Source: PALSA-555 sp035468285 (lineage in GTDB: Bacteria > Actinomycetota > Acidimicrobiia > IMCC26256 > PALSA-555). From it: 64,000 nucleotides of DNA. A program made the translations under genes and the position numbers. Location: NCBI GenBank assembly GCA_035468285.1, contig DATISY010000071.1, positions 44,223-108,222 on the forward strand. Reading direction: 5' to 3'. The notes beneath the pieces were generated by a model, which saw only the letters and a list, made by a program, of their open reading frames with translations, ran no database searches and was not told the origin of the DNA. Shown here piece by piece: positions 25,650 to 33,827 of the stretch; position 1 is the first letter of the stretch; each line of letters begins with the position of its first letter.

Positions 25650-26528
25650 TCACAGTTCGCTTGCGGGGCCGACGAAGTCGTCACCCAGCTTGGCGATCGC
25701 GTCCCGTGCGCCGGGCGCGTCGAGCGCGAAACCGGTGAGGACCAGCTGGTCGACGCCGGCGTCCCGATAGGCGGGTAGGTGGGACGGTTGCACCGGCTGC
25801 ATGTAGGCGCCGATCGTCACGTCGATCTCGGACCGGCCTCGCCCGGCGTCGGCGAGGTGCTTCTCGAGCTGGCGGACCGACGCGGCCGCGGAGTCCGGCA
25901 GGTGGTTGAAGCCGTGCCAGCCGTCGCCTTGGGTCGCGACGCGGCGGAACGCGGCGTGGGTCTCCCCTCCGAAGTAGATCGGCGGGTGGGGCCGTTGCAC
26001 CGGCTTGGGGTACATCCGGCAGGGAGGCAGCGCGTAGTGGGCGCCGTCGTAGCGGGACACCTCGTCCCGCCAGCAGGTCTTCATGACCTCGACGTAGTCG
26101 CGGGTCCGCGCCGCCCGGTCCGGGAACGGCGCATGGAGGACTTCGAACTCCTCGCGGAGCCATCCGATCCCGATCCCGAAGTCGACCCGGCCGCCGGACA
26201 GCCAGTCGACGTTCGCGACCTCTTTGGCCGTGTACACCGGGTTGCGTTGGGGCACGAGGCACACCGCGGTGCCGAGCCGCAGCCGGTCGGTGACCGCGGC
26301 GAGGTAGGTGAGAGTGCTGAAGAGCTCCAGCATGCCGTTGTCGGCGGGAAGACCCAACCGGCCGTCCTCGGCGTACGGGTAGCTCGAGCGGTACTCGTCG
26401 AGGAACACGACGTGCTCGCCGAGCCAGATCGAATCGAACCCAGCCGCTTCGGCCGCTTCGGCGTAGGCCGTCAGGTACTCCGGTGTCGCGATCGGGGACA
26501 CGCTGGGCAGGAACAGGCCGAGGCGCAC
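25650..26528 (-). CDS. LLM class F420-dependent oxidoreductase
   Basis: A 292-residue luciferase-like TIM barrel. It begins RLGLFLPSVSPIATPEY and has IWLGEHVVF, LRLGTAVCLVPQRNP, GGRVDFGIGIGWLREEFE and YFGGETHAAFRR, the standard motifs of F420-dependent oxidoreductases. Size favours F420 over FMN. Start is GTG 26528; an upstream extension on this strand is not convincing. It is divergent from the MarR-type regulator at 26690 with 161 bases between, making it a candidate target of that regulator. Confidence 0.83.
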   Translation of the reverse strand: MRLGLFLPSVSPIATPEYLTAYAEAAEAAGFDSIWLGEHVVFLDEYRSSYPYAEDGRLGLPADNGMLELFSTLTYLAAVTDRLRLGTAVCLVPQRNPVYTAKEVANVDWLSGGRVDFGIGIGWLREEFEVLHAPFPDRAARTRDYVEVMKTCWRDEVSRYDGAHYALPPCRMYPKPVQRPHPPIYFGGETHAAFRRVATQGDGWHGFNHLPDSAAASVRQLEKHLADAGRGRSEIDVTIGAYMQPVQPSHLPAYRDAGVDQLVLTGFALDAPGARDAIAKLGDDFVGPASEL

Positions 26529-26689
26529 GGGCGCTCCTAGCGCGAGGCCGACGGTGCCGGAACTGGCCGCGGGAGCATAGGGCGCACGGCCCGGGGGGTG
26601 CCGCTGATCGGCTCATCGCCGGCTCCGACGTGACGTGCCGTCCCGCCGGGCACTCGGAAGGACGGCTGAACACGTGGGACGATCGGGGA

Positions 26690-27121
26690 ATGGCGCGCGA
26701 GCTGAGCACCGCGGAGTACGAGGAGCTGCTCCGGTTCCGGACCGGCCTGCGGCGGTTCCTGCGATGGAGCGAATCGGAGGCCGCAGCGGCTGGCCTCACC
26801 CCGGCGCAGCATCAACTCCTCTTGGCGGTCCGAGGCCACGTGGGCCAGACCGGGCCGACCATCGGCGACGTGGCGGACTCGCTGCTGTTGCGTCATCACA
26901 GCGTGGTGGGGCTGGTCGACCGCGCCGAAGCCGCGGGGCTGGTGCGCCGACGTGTCGACCCCGACGACGCCCGAGTCGTGCGCCTCGCGTTGACCCCGAC
27001 GGGTTCGCGGCGCCTGGCGCGGCTCACCGACGCGCATCTCGACGAGCTGGCCGTGCTGGCCACCACGGTACGGTCGTTCTCGGACGTCCTCACCGAACGC
27101 GGGCACCTCCGCGACTCGTGA
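26690..27121 (+). CDS. MarR family transcriptional regulator
   Basis: A 143-residue winged-helix regulator. It carries LTPAQHQLLLAVRGH, GPTIGDVADSLLLRHHSVVGLVDRAEAAGLV (recognition helix) and the wing RVDPDDARVVRLALTPTG, followed by a helical dimer arm. ATG 26690 follows a ggggaa Shine-Dalgarno. Ligand unknown. It is divergent from the LLM gene and may regulate it; no clear palindromic operator is seen in the 161-base gap, which otherwise holds nothing. Confidence 0.85.
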   Translation: MARELSTAEYEELLRFRTGLRRFLRWSESEAAAAGLTPAQHQLLLAVRGHVGQTGPTIGDVADSLLLRHHSVVGLVDRAEAAGLVRRRVDPDDARVVRLALTPTGSRRLARLTDAHLDELAVLATTVRSFSDVLTERGHLRDS

Positions 27122-27133
27122 GCGCCGAGGTGC

Positions 27134-27151
27134 CCGGCCCGGTCAGGCCGG
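27134..27151. terminator. Bidirectional hairpin between convergent genes
   Basis: Six-base arms CCGGCC and GGCCGG with a six-base loop lie 12 bases past the MarR stop and 15 bases short of the leftward membrane-protein stop, where a shared terminator is expected. There is no T-run. Confidence 0.35.
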
Positions 27152-27165
27152 AGCGGCGGGTCGGG

Positions 27166-27579
27166 TTACGCGCCGGTCCCCGGCGTGGTCGCGGGCGTGG
27201 TCGCTCCGTTCGAGCCGCTGTTGTTGCCGTTCGAGCCGTCGTTGCTGTTCGAGCCGTCGTTGCCGGTGGGGTCGCCGCCGCGGCCGGGCAGGTTGCGGCC
27301 AGCACCGGGACCGAACCCGGCGGGGCTCTGCCGGTCGCCACCGCGGGCGTCGATGGGCACGAGGCCGCCGTGGTGGTCCGACCCGGTCGCTCGCCCGATC
27401 GCGAATCCACCGCCGAGCAGCGCGAGCACGGCCACGGCCACGGCGGCCCACTTGGGGATGTGCACGCCGGTGCGAGCGGTCCGGGTCTCCTCGGTCGGCT
27501 CGCTGGGTCGCGCCTCGGCAGGCGGCGTCGCCGCCGCCGGCGGTGGGGCGGCGGGTGTCGGTTCGGTCTCGTCTGGCAT
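27166..27579 (-). CDS. Single-pass membrane protein with low-complexity extracellular tail
   Basis: A 137-residue protein of unknown function: a Pro/Ala-rich cytoplasmic N-terminus (residues 1-45), a hydrophobic helix at about 47-66 (KWAAVAVAVLALLGGGFAIG), then a Gly/Asn/Ser-rich tail ending in SNSNDGSNGNN-type low complexity and Thr-Pro repeats. ATG 27579 has a gaggagacc Shine-Dalgarno. The repeated codons appear as an imperfect DNA repeat at 27209-27265. It is divergent from the LLM gene at 27651. Confidence 0.62.
   Translation of the reverse strand: MPDETEPTPAAPPPAAATPPAEARPSEPTEETRTARTGVHIPKWAAVAVAVLALLGGGFAIGRATGSDHHGGLVPIDARGGDRQSPAGFGPGAGRNLPGRGGDPTGNDGSNSNDGSNGNNSGSNGATTPATTPGTGA
27209..27265. 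repeat. Imperfect tandem repeat inside the membrane-protein gene
   Basis: Three copies of a unit beginning TTCGAGCCG (21, 18 and 18 bases) lie in tandem. On the coding strand they spell the Asn/Asp/Gly/Ser-rich tail. Copy number could vary between strains by slippage. Confidence 0.7.
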
Positions 27580-27650
27580 TGCCGGTCTCCTCTGCTGGGT
27601 GAGGGGAGCATGAGGCCTGCGACCTGAACGCCGACTGAGAGGGCTGCGCG

Positions 27651-28604
27651 ATGATCCCGGCCGTGCGTCACGCAAACCGGCCGTTGCGCTTCGGCGTGAT
27701 CACGTCGCATGCACCCGACGGCTCGGCGTGGCGAGCGCGCGCGCAGCGAGCCGAGGCGTTGGGCTACTCGTCGCTGCTCATGCCCGACCATTTCCAGGAC
27801 CAGTGGGCACCGATTGTCGGGCTCACCGTCGCGGCCGAGGCCACGACCACGCTTCGGGTCGGGACGCTCGTGTTCGACAACGACTATCGGCATCCGGTCG
27901 TCCTGGCCAAGGAGCTCGCAACCCTGGACCGGGCCACGGGCGGTCGCCTCGAGGTGGGGATCGGCGCGGAGTGGAAGCGGACCGACTACGACGAGGCGGG
28001 GATCCCGTATGACCGACCCGGCGTCCGCATCGAGCGCATGGCAGAGGCGCTGACCGTGATGCGGGCCCTGTGGGCATCCGAGGAACCGGTCGTCTTCGAG
28101 GGGACGCACTACCGGATTCAGGGCGCGGTGGGGACTCCCCGACCGACACAGGTTTCGCCGCCCGTCTGCATCGGCGGTGGTGGTCGGCGCATCCTGTCGC
28201 TCGCCGCGCGTGCCGCGGACATCGTCAGCGTGAACGTCACCCTCACCGCGGGTGAGCTCGGTGCGGGAGTCGCCGCGTCCGCGACGCCACAGGCGTTCGA
28301 CGAGAAGATCGGCTGGATCCGTGACGCGGCCGGCGAACGGTTCGAGACGATCGAGTTGCAGTGCCACTGCCCGTTCGTCATGGTCACGGCGGACGCCACG
28401 AGCATCGCCGAGCGGATGGGAGCCGGGTTCGGGCTCTCGGCCACGGACGCGCTCGAGGTTCCGCTCACGTTGTTCGGGACCGTCGACGAGCTGTGCGACA
28501 TGGTGGAGGCTCGACGCGAGCGCTACGGCTTCAGCTACTGGATCGTCCCGGACGACGCGATGGAGGCGTTCGGCCCGGTGGTGGCACGTCTCGCCGGCCG
28601 TTGA
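27651..28604 (+). CDS. LLM class F420-dependent oxidoreductase (TIGR03621-like)
   Basis: A 317-residue luciferase-like barrel. It begins PLRFGVITSHAPDG and has YSSLLMPDHFQDQW, LRVGTLVFDNDYRHP, GGRLEVGIGAEWK and CIGGGGRRILSLAARAADI, which match the TIGR03621 F420 group. ATG 27651 is the natural start. Substrate unknown. It is one of four luciferase-like proteins in the window, all different in length and motif, indicating broad F420 or flavin redox capacity. Confidence 0.82.
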   Translation: MIPAVRHANRPLRFGVITSHAPDGSAWRARAQRAEALGYSSLLMPDHFQDQWAPIVGLTVAAEATTTLRVGTLVFDNDYRHPVVLAKELATLDRATGGRLEVGIGAEWKRTDYDEAGIPYDRPGVRIERMAEALTVMRALWASEEPVVFEGTHYRIQGAVGTPRPTQVSPPVCIGGGGRRILSLAARAADIVSVNVTLTAGELGAGVAASATPQAFDEKIGWIRDAAGERFETIELQCHCPFVMVTADATSIAERMGAGFGLSATDALEVPLTLFGTVDELCDMVEARRERYGFSYWIVPDDAMEAFGPVVARLAGR

Positions 28605-28619
28605 ACGCGGCGAGGACGC

Positions 28620-29630
28620 TCAGGTCCGGAACCCCGCGAGGACGCCCTTCCAACGGTCGGGGTCGCTGCGGTACGGGGCGTAGAAGCTGATGCGGTCGAC
28701 GAGGTCGCCGTAACGCTCGAGCAGCCGCTTGGGGATGTCCTCGGGTGAGGCGACGACGGCGAACGCCTCGAGGATGTCGTCGGTGATGAGATTGCCCATC
28801 TGGGTCCATTCGCCGCGTTTGGATGCCGCGTTCAGCTCGGTTTGGAGATCTCCCCACCCGTGGAGCTCGAGCACGCCGCGGTACGCGGGCGTGGAACCGT
28901 AGAACGCGATCTGCTGCTTAGTGCCCTCCCGGGCCTGCTCCAGCTCCTCGTCGCTGGTGCCGGTGACCACGAAGAGGGGGCCGCACACCTCGAAGTCGGC
29001 GCGGGATCGTCCGCTCGTGGCGAACCCCCGCTCCAGGGCCGGCATCGTCACCTCCCGGACGTAGCGCTCCGTGGTGAAGCCGTGGAGGATGATTCCGTCC
29101 GCGACCTCGCCGGCCACCTCGGTCATGCGCTCACCGACCGCGGCGAGCTGAATCGTGGGCAACCCGTGCGGGTTCGGACCCGGATTGAAGAACGGGGTCA
29201 TGAGCGTGTGGCGGTAGAACTCGCCCCGGAAGTCGAGGGGCACGCCCTCGTGCCATGTGGCCCAGATCGCCCGGATCGCCAGGATCAGCTCCCGCATGCG
29301 GGGCGCGGGATGCGACCACGGCATCGAGAACCGCTTCTCGATGTGCGCCTTGATCTGACTGCCGAGCCCGAGCCGGAAACGGCCGCCCGAGAGGGCGTGG
29401 AGGTCATAGCTCAGGTTGGCGAGCGTCATCGGCGTCCGGGCGAACGCCACCGCGATCCCGGTGCCGAGCTCGAGGCGCTCGGTGTGCTCGGCCGCGATGA
29501 CCAGGGGCAGGAAGGGGTCGTGGCTCGTCTCGGCGGTGAGGCCGCCGTCGTAGCCGACGTCTTCGAGCTCCCGGGCGACGCGAGCGACCTCCTCGGCCCC
29601 GAGGCCGCCCAACCCCCCGTCGATCTTCAT
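28620..29630 (-). CDS. LLM class F420-dependent oxidoreductase (TIGR03617-like)
   Basis: A 336-residue luciferase-like barrel with the short start MKIDGGLGG, GYDGGLTAETSHDPFLPL, LGTGIAVAFARTPMTLA, GRFRLGLGSQIKAHIEKRF and MRELILAIRAIW, typical of the TIGR03617 F420-dependent family. ATG 29630 places the conserved start at the N-terminus; an upstream GTG region is excluded. It converges with the TIGR03621-like gene with 15 bases between the stops and is divergent from the nuclease gene at 29716. Confidence 0.83.
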   Translation of the reverse strand: MKIDGGLGGLGAEEVARVARELEDVGYDGGLTAETSHDPFLPLVIAAEHTERLELGTGIAVAFARTPMTLANLSYDLHALSGGRFRLGLGSQIKAHIEKRFSMPWSHPAPRMRELILAIRAIWATWHEGVPLDFRGEFYRHTLMTPFFNPGPNPHGLPTIQLAAVGERMTEVAGEVADGIILHGFTTERYVREVTMPALERGFATSGRSRADFEVCGPLFVVTGTSDEELEQAREGTKQQIAFYGSTPAYRGVLELHGWGDLQTELNAASKRGEWTQMGNLITDDILEAFAVVASPEDIPKRLLERYGDLVDRISFYAPYRSDPDRWKGVLAGFRT

Positions 29631-29715
29631 GCCCGCGGAGCGTACCGGCACCGGCCCCGACGGGGCTCCGAGTGGTCCGCGGCCCCGTCACACCCCGGCG
29701 ATACCCTCCGATCTG

Positions 29716-30543
29716 ATGGCTTCGTTGCCGTACGCCTTGTCCCCGAGTTCGATCGGGTCCTTCAAGGAATGCCCCCTCGCGTTCAAGTTCGCGTACGTCG
29801 AGCGGCTCCCCGAGCCCCCATCGGTGTGGACGGTCAAAGGGACCCTCGTGCACCTCGCGTTGCAGTACCTCCTCGACCGTCCTGGAGACGACCGGACACT
29901 CGACGCCGCGCTCGCCGACCTCGATCGGGCTCGGGTGGCGCTCGCGTCGGACCCCGAGTTCTCGGCCCTCGAGCTCGACGACGAGCAGCGCGCCGTGTTC
30001 GACCGGGACTGCGAGGAGCTCGTCCGTCGCTACTTCGACCTCGAAGATCCCCGCACCGTTCACCCGATCGGCTTGGAGCTTCGACTCGAGGCGCGCATCG
30101 GTGGTGTCCGGATCCGGGGCGTCATCGACCGGCTCGACCTCGTCGACGGCGGCCTGGTCGTGACCGACTACAAGACCGGCTCGGTGCCGTCGGAGATGTT
30201 CGAATCCAAGAGCCTCGCCGGGGTCCACATGTACGCGGCGATGTGTGAGCAGACGTTCGGGAAGCGTCCCGAACGGGTGCAGCTGCTCTACCTGTCCCGC
30301 CCCGAGGCGATCATCTCGACCACGAGCGAGCAGACCGGTCACGGTGTTGCTCGCCGTACCGCTGCGGTATGGACCGCGGTCGAGCGGGCCTGCGCGCGTG
30401 ACGACTTCCGGCCTCGGCCGAGTCGACTGTGTGACTTCTGCACGTTCCGCCCGTACTGCCCTGCCCACGGTGGCGATCCGACCGGCGCGGTGGCGCTGCG
30501 CGGGCCGGGGACGATGGTCGAGCCGGCGCTCCCACTCGGCTGA
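29716..30543 (+). CDS. RecB/Cas4-type PD-(D/E)XK nuclease with Fe-S cysteines
   Basis: A 275-residue stand-alone nuclease domain. The RecB-family motifs are in order: SPSSIGSFKECP (Cys19), GTLVHLALQ with the motif His46, GVIDRLDLVDGGLVVTDYKTG near 135-155 containing the catalytic Asp and DYK, and the QxxxY-like HMYAAM. The C-terminal CDFCTFRPYC supplies three more Cys, giving the four-Cys 4Fe-4S pattern of AddB and Cas4. No CRISPR array or helicase is nearby, so it is probably a DNA repair exonuclease rather than a Cas4. ATG 29716. Confidence 0.85.
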   Translation: MASLPYALSPSSIGSFKECPLAFKFAYVERLPEPPSVWTVKGTLVHLALQYLLDRPGDDRTLDAALADLDRARVALASDPEFSALELDDEQRAVFDRDCEELVRRYFDLEDPRTVHPIGLELRLEARIGGVRIRGVIDRLDLVDGGLVVTDYKTGSVPSEMFESKSLAGVHMYAAMCEQTFGKRPERVQLLYLSRPEAIISTTSEQTGHGVARRTAAVWTAVERACARDDFRPRPSRLCDFCTFRPYCPAHGGDPTGAVALRGPGTMVEPALPLG

Positions 30544-30585
30544 CGTTCGAGGGCGGCGCGTACCTCACCGGTATGCTCGCCGTCG

Positions 30586-31113
30586 ATGCCGGGTATGTCT
30601 GAGGCGGTCACCGCGTTCGACGAGCGCATCGAGAAGTGGTTGGCGTCCCGTCGCTCCGCTCCAGCGGATCACGTCATGTACGGCATCTCCAGCGCTGCCG
30701 ACCACGCTCTGCTGTGGCTCGCGCTCGCCGGCGTCCGGACGGCCCGCACCGGCGACCTGCGCTGGGGCGGCCGGTTCCTCGCGGCGCTCGCCGGTGAATC
30801 CGCGGTGACCAACCTCGTGAAGCTAATGACCCGCCGGGTCCGGCCTCAAGAGCACTTCGAGAACACCGAACCGCTCCCGTACGGGATGCGCCGACCGATC
30901 ACGTCGTCCTTCCCGTCGGGACATGCCGTGACCGCGTTCACCGCGGCGTCCGTGCTCGCCCGCGACAGCAAGGCCGCACCGATCTACTACGCGCTGGCCG
31001 CCACGATCGCGTCGAGTCGTGTGTACACGCGGATCCATCACGCGTCGGACGGGCTGGCCGGTGTCGCGCTCGGCCTCGCCCTCGGGCGGGTCGCGAGACG
31101 ACTGGTACGGTGA
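30586..31113 (+). CDS. PAP2 family phosphatase
   Basis: A 175-residue membrane phosphatase of the type 2 phosphatidic acid phosphatase superfamily. The three catalytic motifs are KLMTRRVRP, SFPSGHAVTAF and SRVYTRIHHASDG, with the catalytic His in the last two. Helices flank them. Lipid phosphate, undecaprenyl pyrophosphate or phosphoinositide phosphate are possible substrates. ATG 30586 is followed by a second ATG. It lies 42 bases after the nuclease gene and 21 bases before the DsbA-like gene. Confidence 0.87.
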   Translation: MPGMSEAVTAFDERIEKWLASRRSAPADHVMYGISSAADHALLWLALAGVRTARTGDLRWGGRFLAALAGESAVTNLVKLMTRRVRPQEHFENTEPLPYGMRRPITSSFPSGHAVTAFTAASVLARDSKAAPIYYALAATIASSRVYTRIHHASDGLAGVALGLALGRVARRLVR

Positions 31114-31134
31114 ATCCTCCGCTGAAGGAGGCCG

Positions 31135-31728
31135 GTGACCCGCATCATCTCGGTCACGTTCGATTACCGCTGCCCGTTCGCCCGGAACGCTAACGAGGCC
31201 GTGGCCGCCGCGGTGCGTTCCGGTGCCCTTCCGGGCACCGAATGGCGCTTCCTGGCGTTCTCGCTGGATCAGGCCCACCTCGAAGAAGGCGACCCACCCG
31301 TCTGGGAGCAGGCGCCGGAGGCGTGGGGGTCCGGGGTCCTCGCGCTCCTGTACGGGGTCGCGGTGCGCGACACGTTCCCCGACCAGTTCCTCGACACGCA
31401 CGTCGCCCTGTTCGCCGCCCGCCACGACGAAGGCCGCCGGCTCGACGACGAAGCTGTCTTGCGCGACGTCGTCACCTCGGTCGGTCTCGACGCCGACGCG
31501 GTCGCGGAGGAGGCATGGAGCGGCCGTCCGTTGAAGACGTTGCACACCGAGCACACCCAAGCCGTCGACGAGTGGGACGTCTTTGGGGTGCCGACGTTCA
31601 TCGAAGGGGAGGAGGCCGTGTTCGTGCGCTTCATGGACCGAGGCCGTGTCGCTGACCTGGAGCGCATGATCGGTCTGCTCGACTGGACGAACTTAAACGA
31701 GTTCAAGCGCACCCGCCTCCCCCGGTGA
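31135..31728 (+). CDS. DsbA family (FrnE-like) thioredoxin-fold protein
   Basis: A 197-residue protein of the DsbA/2-hydroxychromene-2-carboxylate isomerase type. It starts ISVTFDYRCPFARNA, so the CxxC motif is reduced to a single Cys followed by Pro, and has the cis-Pro loop FGVPTFIEG near 150, which closes the active site. A single active Cys suggests glutathione-S-transferase-kappa or isomerase-like chemistry rather than disulfide exchange; an actinobacterium would use mycothiol instead. Start is GTG 31135 with a gaaggaggccg Shine-Dalgarno. Not secreted. Confidence 0.8.
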   Translation: MTRIISVTFDYRCPFARNANEAVAAAVRSGALPGTEWRFLAFSLDQAHLEEGDPPVWEQAPEAWGSGVLALLYGVAVRDTFPDQFLDTHVALFAARHDEGRRLDDEAVLRDVVTSVGLDADAVAEEAWSGRPLKTLHTEHTQAVDEWDVFGVPTFIEGEEAVFVRFMDRGRVADLERMIGLLDWTNLNEFKRTRLPR

Positions 31729-31737
31729 GCCGCGACC

Positions 31738-32100
31738 TCAGCTGAGCGGCCGGCGGACGTCGGCCAGCTCGTCGAGGACCTCGAGCCACTCGGCGTGCCC
31801 CGGGTCGTGCCACGCCGGGTGGCGACACGACGTCGCCAGGTCCTGGACGTAGAGGTGCAGGGTCGGGGCCTCCTCGGCGAGCTCCGCGAGGTCGCGGGCG
31901 CTGGGGTCGATGGCGTCGCTCAGGAGGTCCGCGACCGCCACCGCGGCGATGACCCGGCTCCGACAACGTGGACAAGCCGAGACGGTGGCGCCGTCGAAGT
32001 CGTGGGTCATGGCCAGGAGCCGGGTGGCCTCGTCGACATCGAGCACGAGCTCCTCGCCGTCTTCGTCGAGAATCGCCAGGACGTCGTCGGTGGTCGGCAC
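31738..32100 (-). CDS. Hypothetical protein with CxxC
   Basis: A 120-residue acidic protein I do not recognise. It has a helical N-terminal half, the pair CPRC at about residue 43, and SCRHPAWHDPGH near 90, which together could bind a metal. GTG 32100 is the likely start; the open frame upstream of it has no coding sense. It is convergent with the DsbA-like gene, nine bases between stops, and divergent from the quinone oxidoreductase gene. Confidence 0.55.
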   Translation of the reverse strand: MPTTDDVLAILDEDGEELVLDVDEATRLLAMTHDFDGATVSACPRCRSRVIAAVAVADLLSDAIDPSARDLAELAEEAPTLHLYVQDLATSCRHPAWHDPGHAEWLEVLDELADVRRPLS

Positions 32101-32157
32101 GCGCAGGACGGTACCGCCCGGGCATGACGCCGCTTGCCGCCCTACGCTGCCCCGTTC

Positions 32158-33117
32158 GTGCACGCCGTGACCGTCGTCGATGGGGACCTTGTCTGGGGCG
32201 AGCACCCCGACCCCGTCCCCGGGAGCCAGGACCTGCTCGTGGCGGTACGGGGCGCCGGCCTCAACGGGGCCGACATGCTGCAACGCCGGGGCCTCTACGC
32301 GGCGCCGCCCGGGTCCCCAGCCGACATCCCCGGGATGGAGCTCGCCGGCGAGGTCCTGGCCGCGGGCCCGGCGTGCACCCGTTTCGGGCCTGGCGACCGG
32401 GTCATGGCTGTGGTCGGCGGAGGCGCCCAGGCCGAGCGGGTCGTCGTCCACGAGCGGACCGCGCTCCCCGTACCCGAGCGACTGTCCTGGCCCGAGGCAG
32501 GCGGGTTCCCGGAGGTGTTCACCACCGCGCACGACGCGCTCTTCACGCAGTGCGGCCTGACCATCGGCGAGCGGGTCTGCGTGCACGGCGCGGCCGGCGG
32601 TGTCGGCTTGGCCGGCGTGCAGCTCGGGGCGTGCGCCGGCGCGCGTGTCGTCGCCACGGTCCGGAACGAGGCCCGCCGCGCCGACGTCGCTCGGATCGGG
32701 CAGGCATCCGGGTCGGTCGCGGTGATCGCCCCCGACGTCTTCGTCGAGCACGGCCCGTACGACGTCGTCCTGGAGGTCATCGGTGCACCGAACCTTCCCG
32801 GTGACCTCGACGCGCTCGCGATCGGCGGGCGCATCGCGGTGATCGGAGTCGGCGCCGGGGCGCGCGCGGACGTGAACCTGCTCGCTCTCATGGGCACCCG
32901 TGGCCGGATCCACGGCTCGACGTTGCGGGCCCGTCCCCTGGAGCAGAAGGCGGACGCTGCGCAACGCGTCGACCACGACGTGCTGCCCCTGGTCGAGGCG
33001 GGTCATGTCCAGATCCCTGTCGACGCCACCTACCCCATGGCCGACGCGACCGAGGCGTACGACCGGTTCGCGGCGGGCGGCAAGCTCGGCAAGATCGTGC
33101 TCGTCAACGACCGGTGA
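32158..33117 (+). CDS. Quinone oxidoreductase-like zinc-independent dehydrogenase
   Basis: A 319-residue medium-chain reductase of the quinone oxidoreductase/PIG3 type. It shows LNGADMLQRRGLYAAPPGSP, the GMELAGEV turn, the NAD(P)H loop HGAAGGVGLAG and the C-terminal GKIVLV. There are no zinc-ligand Cys. The GTG at 32158 gives the family start VHAVTVVDG; a TTG at 32134 is an upstream alternative. It reduces quinones or enones with NADPH; the real substrate is unknown. Confidence 0.83.
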   Translation: MHAVTVVDGDLVWGEHPDPVPGSQDLLVAVRGAGLNGADMLQRRGLYAAPPGSPADIPGMELAGEVLAAGPACTRFGPGDRVMAVVGGGAQAERVVVHERTALPVPERLSWPEAGGFPEVFTTAHDALFTQCGLTIGERVCVHGAAGGVGLAGVQLGACAGARVVATVRNEARRADVARIGQASGSVAVIAPDVFVEHGPYDVVLEVIGAPNLPGDLDALAIGGRIAVIGVGAGARADVNLLALMGTRGRIHGSTLRARPLEQKADAAQRVDHDVLPLVEAGHVQIPVDATYPMADATEAYDRFAAGGKLGKIVLVNDR

Positions 33118-33120
33118 CCG

Positions 33121-33792
33121 CTAGTGCGGGATCAAGATGCTGATCCGGGGCGGTTCGATACCGGACTGCGTCGTGAAGGGCCGCTTCGCGTCGAGGCCGA
33201 TCAGCCACACCATCACCGATTGGTTCGGGTCGGGGCTCGGCTGCGGGAACGTGTCCAGCAGCTGGACGATCAGGGTGTGCTGGATGCCGGGAGGGAGCTG
33301 GAGGCGCAGGTTCCCCCGGTAGGTCTGGCCCGAGCCGCCCCGGCGGACATCGGTCCCCGACGCGGGGGCGAGGATGACCTCCAAGATGGCGTGCACGCCG
33401 GTCAACGACTCGGCCGCCGTCCGGTTGAGACCGGGGGCGAACGGCGGCTGCTTGTACTCGACGGTGTAGCTCGGCGGGAACACCTTCGGCGCCACGTTGG
33501 GCGGCAGGTTGGTGGCATCGCCCGGGTCGAACACGAACGTGATCTCGTCGTAACAGACCGTGGGTTGGGTGGTGGCGCCGTTCAGGTACTCGGTGCGGTC
33601 GACGCGCGGCGCGACCTTCCGGGTGAGGGTGCTCCCCGTCACAAACTGGCAGCCGGGGCCGCCGCTGTTCACCGCGCGGTTCTGGCGCTTCGACGCGCTG
33701 GCGCCTGAGCCGCCCCCGCCACCGGAGCACGCGGCGGCGACGATGGTCAACGTGGAGACGAGCGCGACGAACCGCAACCGAGGAGAGCCCAT
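33121..33792 (-). CDS. Lipoprotein with an AMIN-like domain
   Basis: A 223-residue probable lipoprotein. The N-terminus has a basic start, a hydrophobic stretch and lipobox VAAAC (Cys22), followed by a Gly/Ser linker. From about residue 60 the pattern YDEITFVFDPGD ... YTVEYKQPPF ... AILEVILAPASG resembles the AMIN-like domain of actinobacterial lipoproteins, whose function is not known. Extra Cys at 48 and 80 may form a disulfide. ATG 33792. It is convergent with the quinone oxidoreductase gene, three bases between stops, and divergent from the thiolase. Confidence 0.7.
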   Translation of the reverse strand: MGSPRLRFVALVSTLTIVAAACSGGGGGSGASASKRQNRAVNSGGPGCQFVTGSTLTRKVAPRVDRTEYLNGATTQPTVCYDEITFVFDPGDATNLPPNVAPKVFPPSYTVEYKQPPFAPGLNRTAAESLTGVHAILEVILAPASGTDVRRGGSGQTYRGNLRLQLPPGIQHTLIVQLLDTFPQPSPDPNQSVMVWLIGLDAKRPFTTQSGIEPPRISILIPH

Positions 33793-33827
33793 TCAGGCCG
33801 ACGGTAGCGCCCGATACGATCGGTGGC

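Noticed and set aside
29716..30543. Cas4 of a CRISPR system
   Set aside because: No repeat array or other cas gene is present; the motifs also fit stand-alone RecB-like nucleases.
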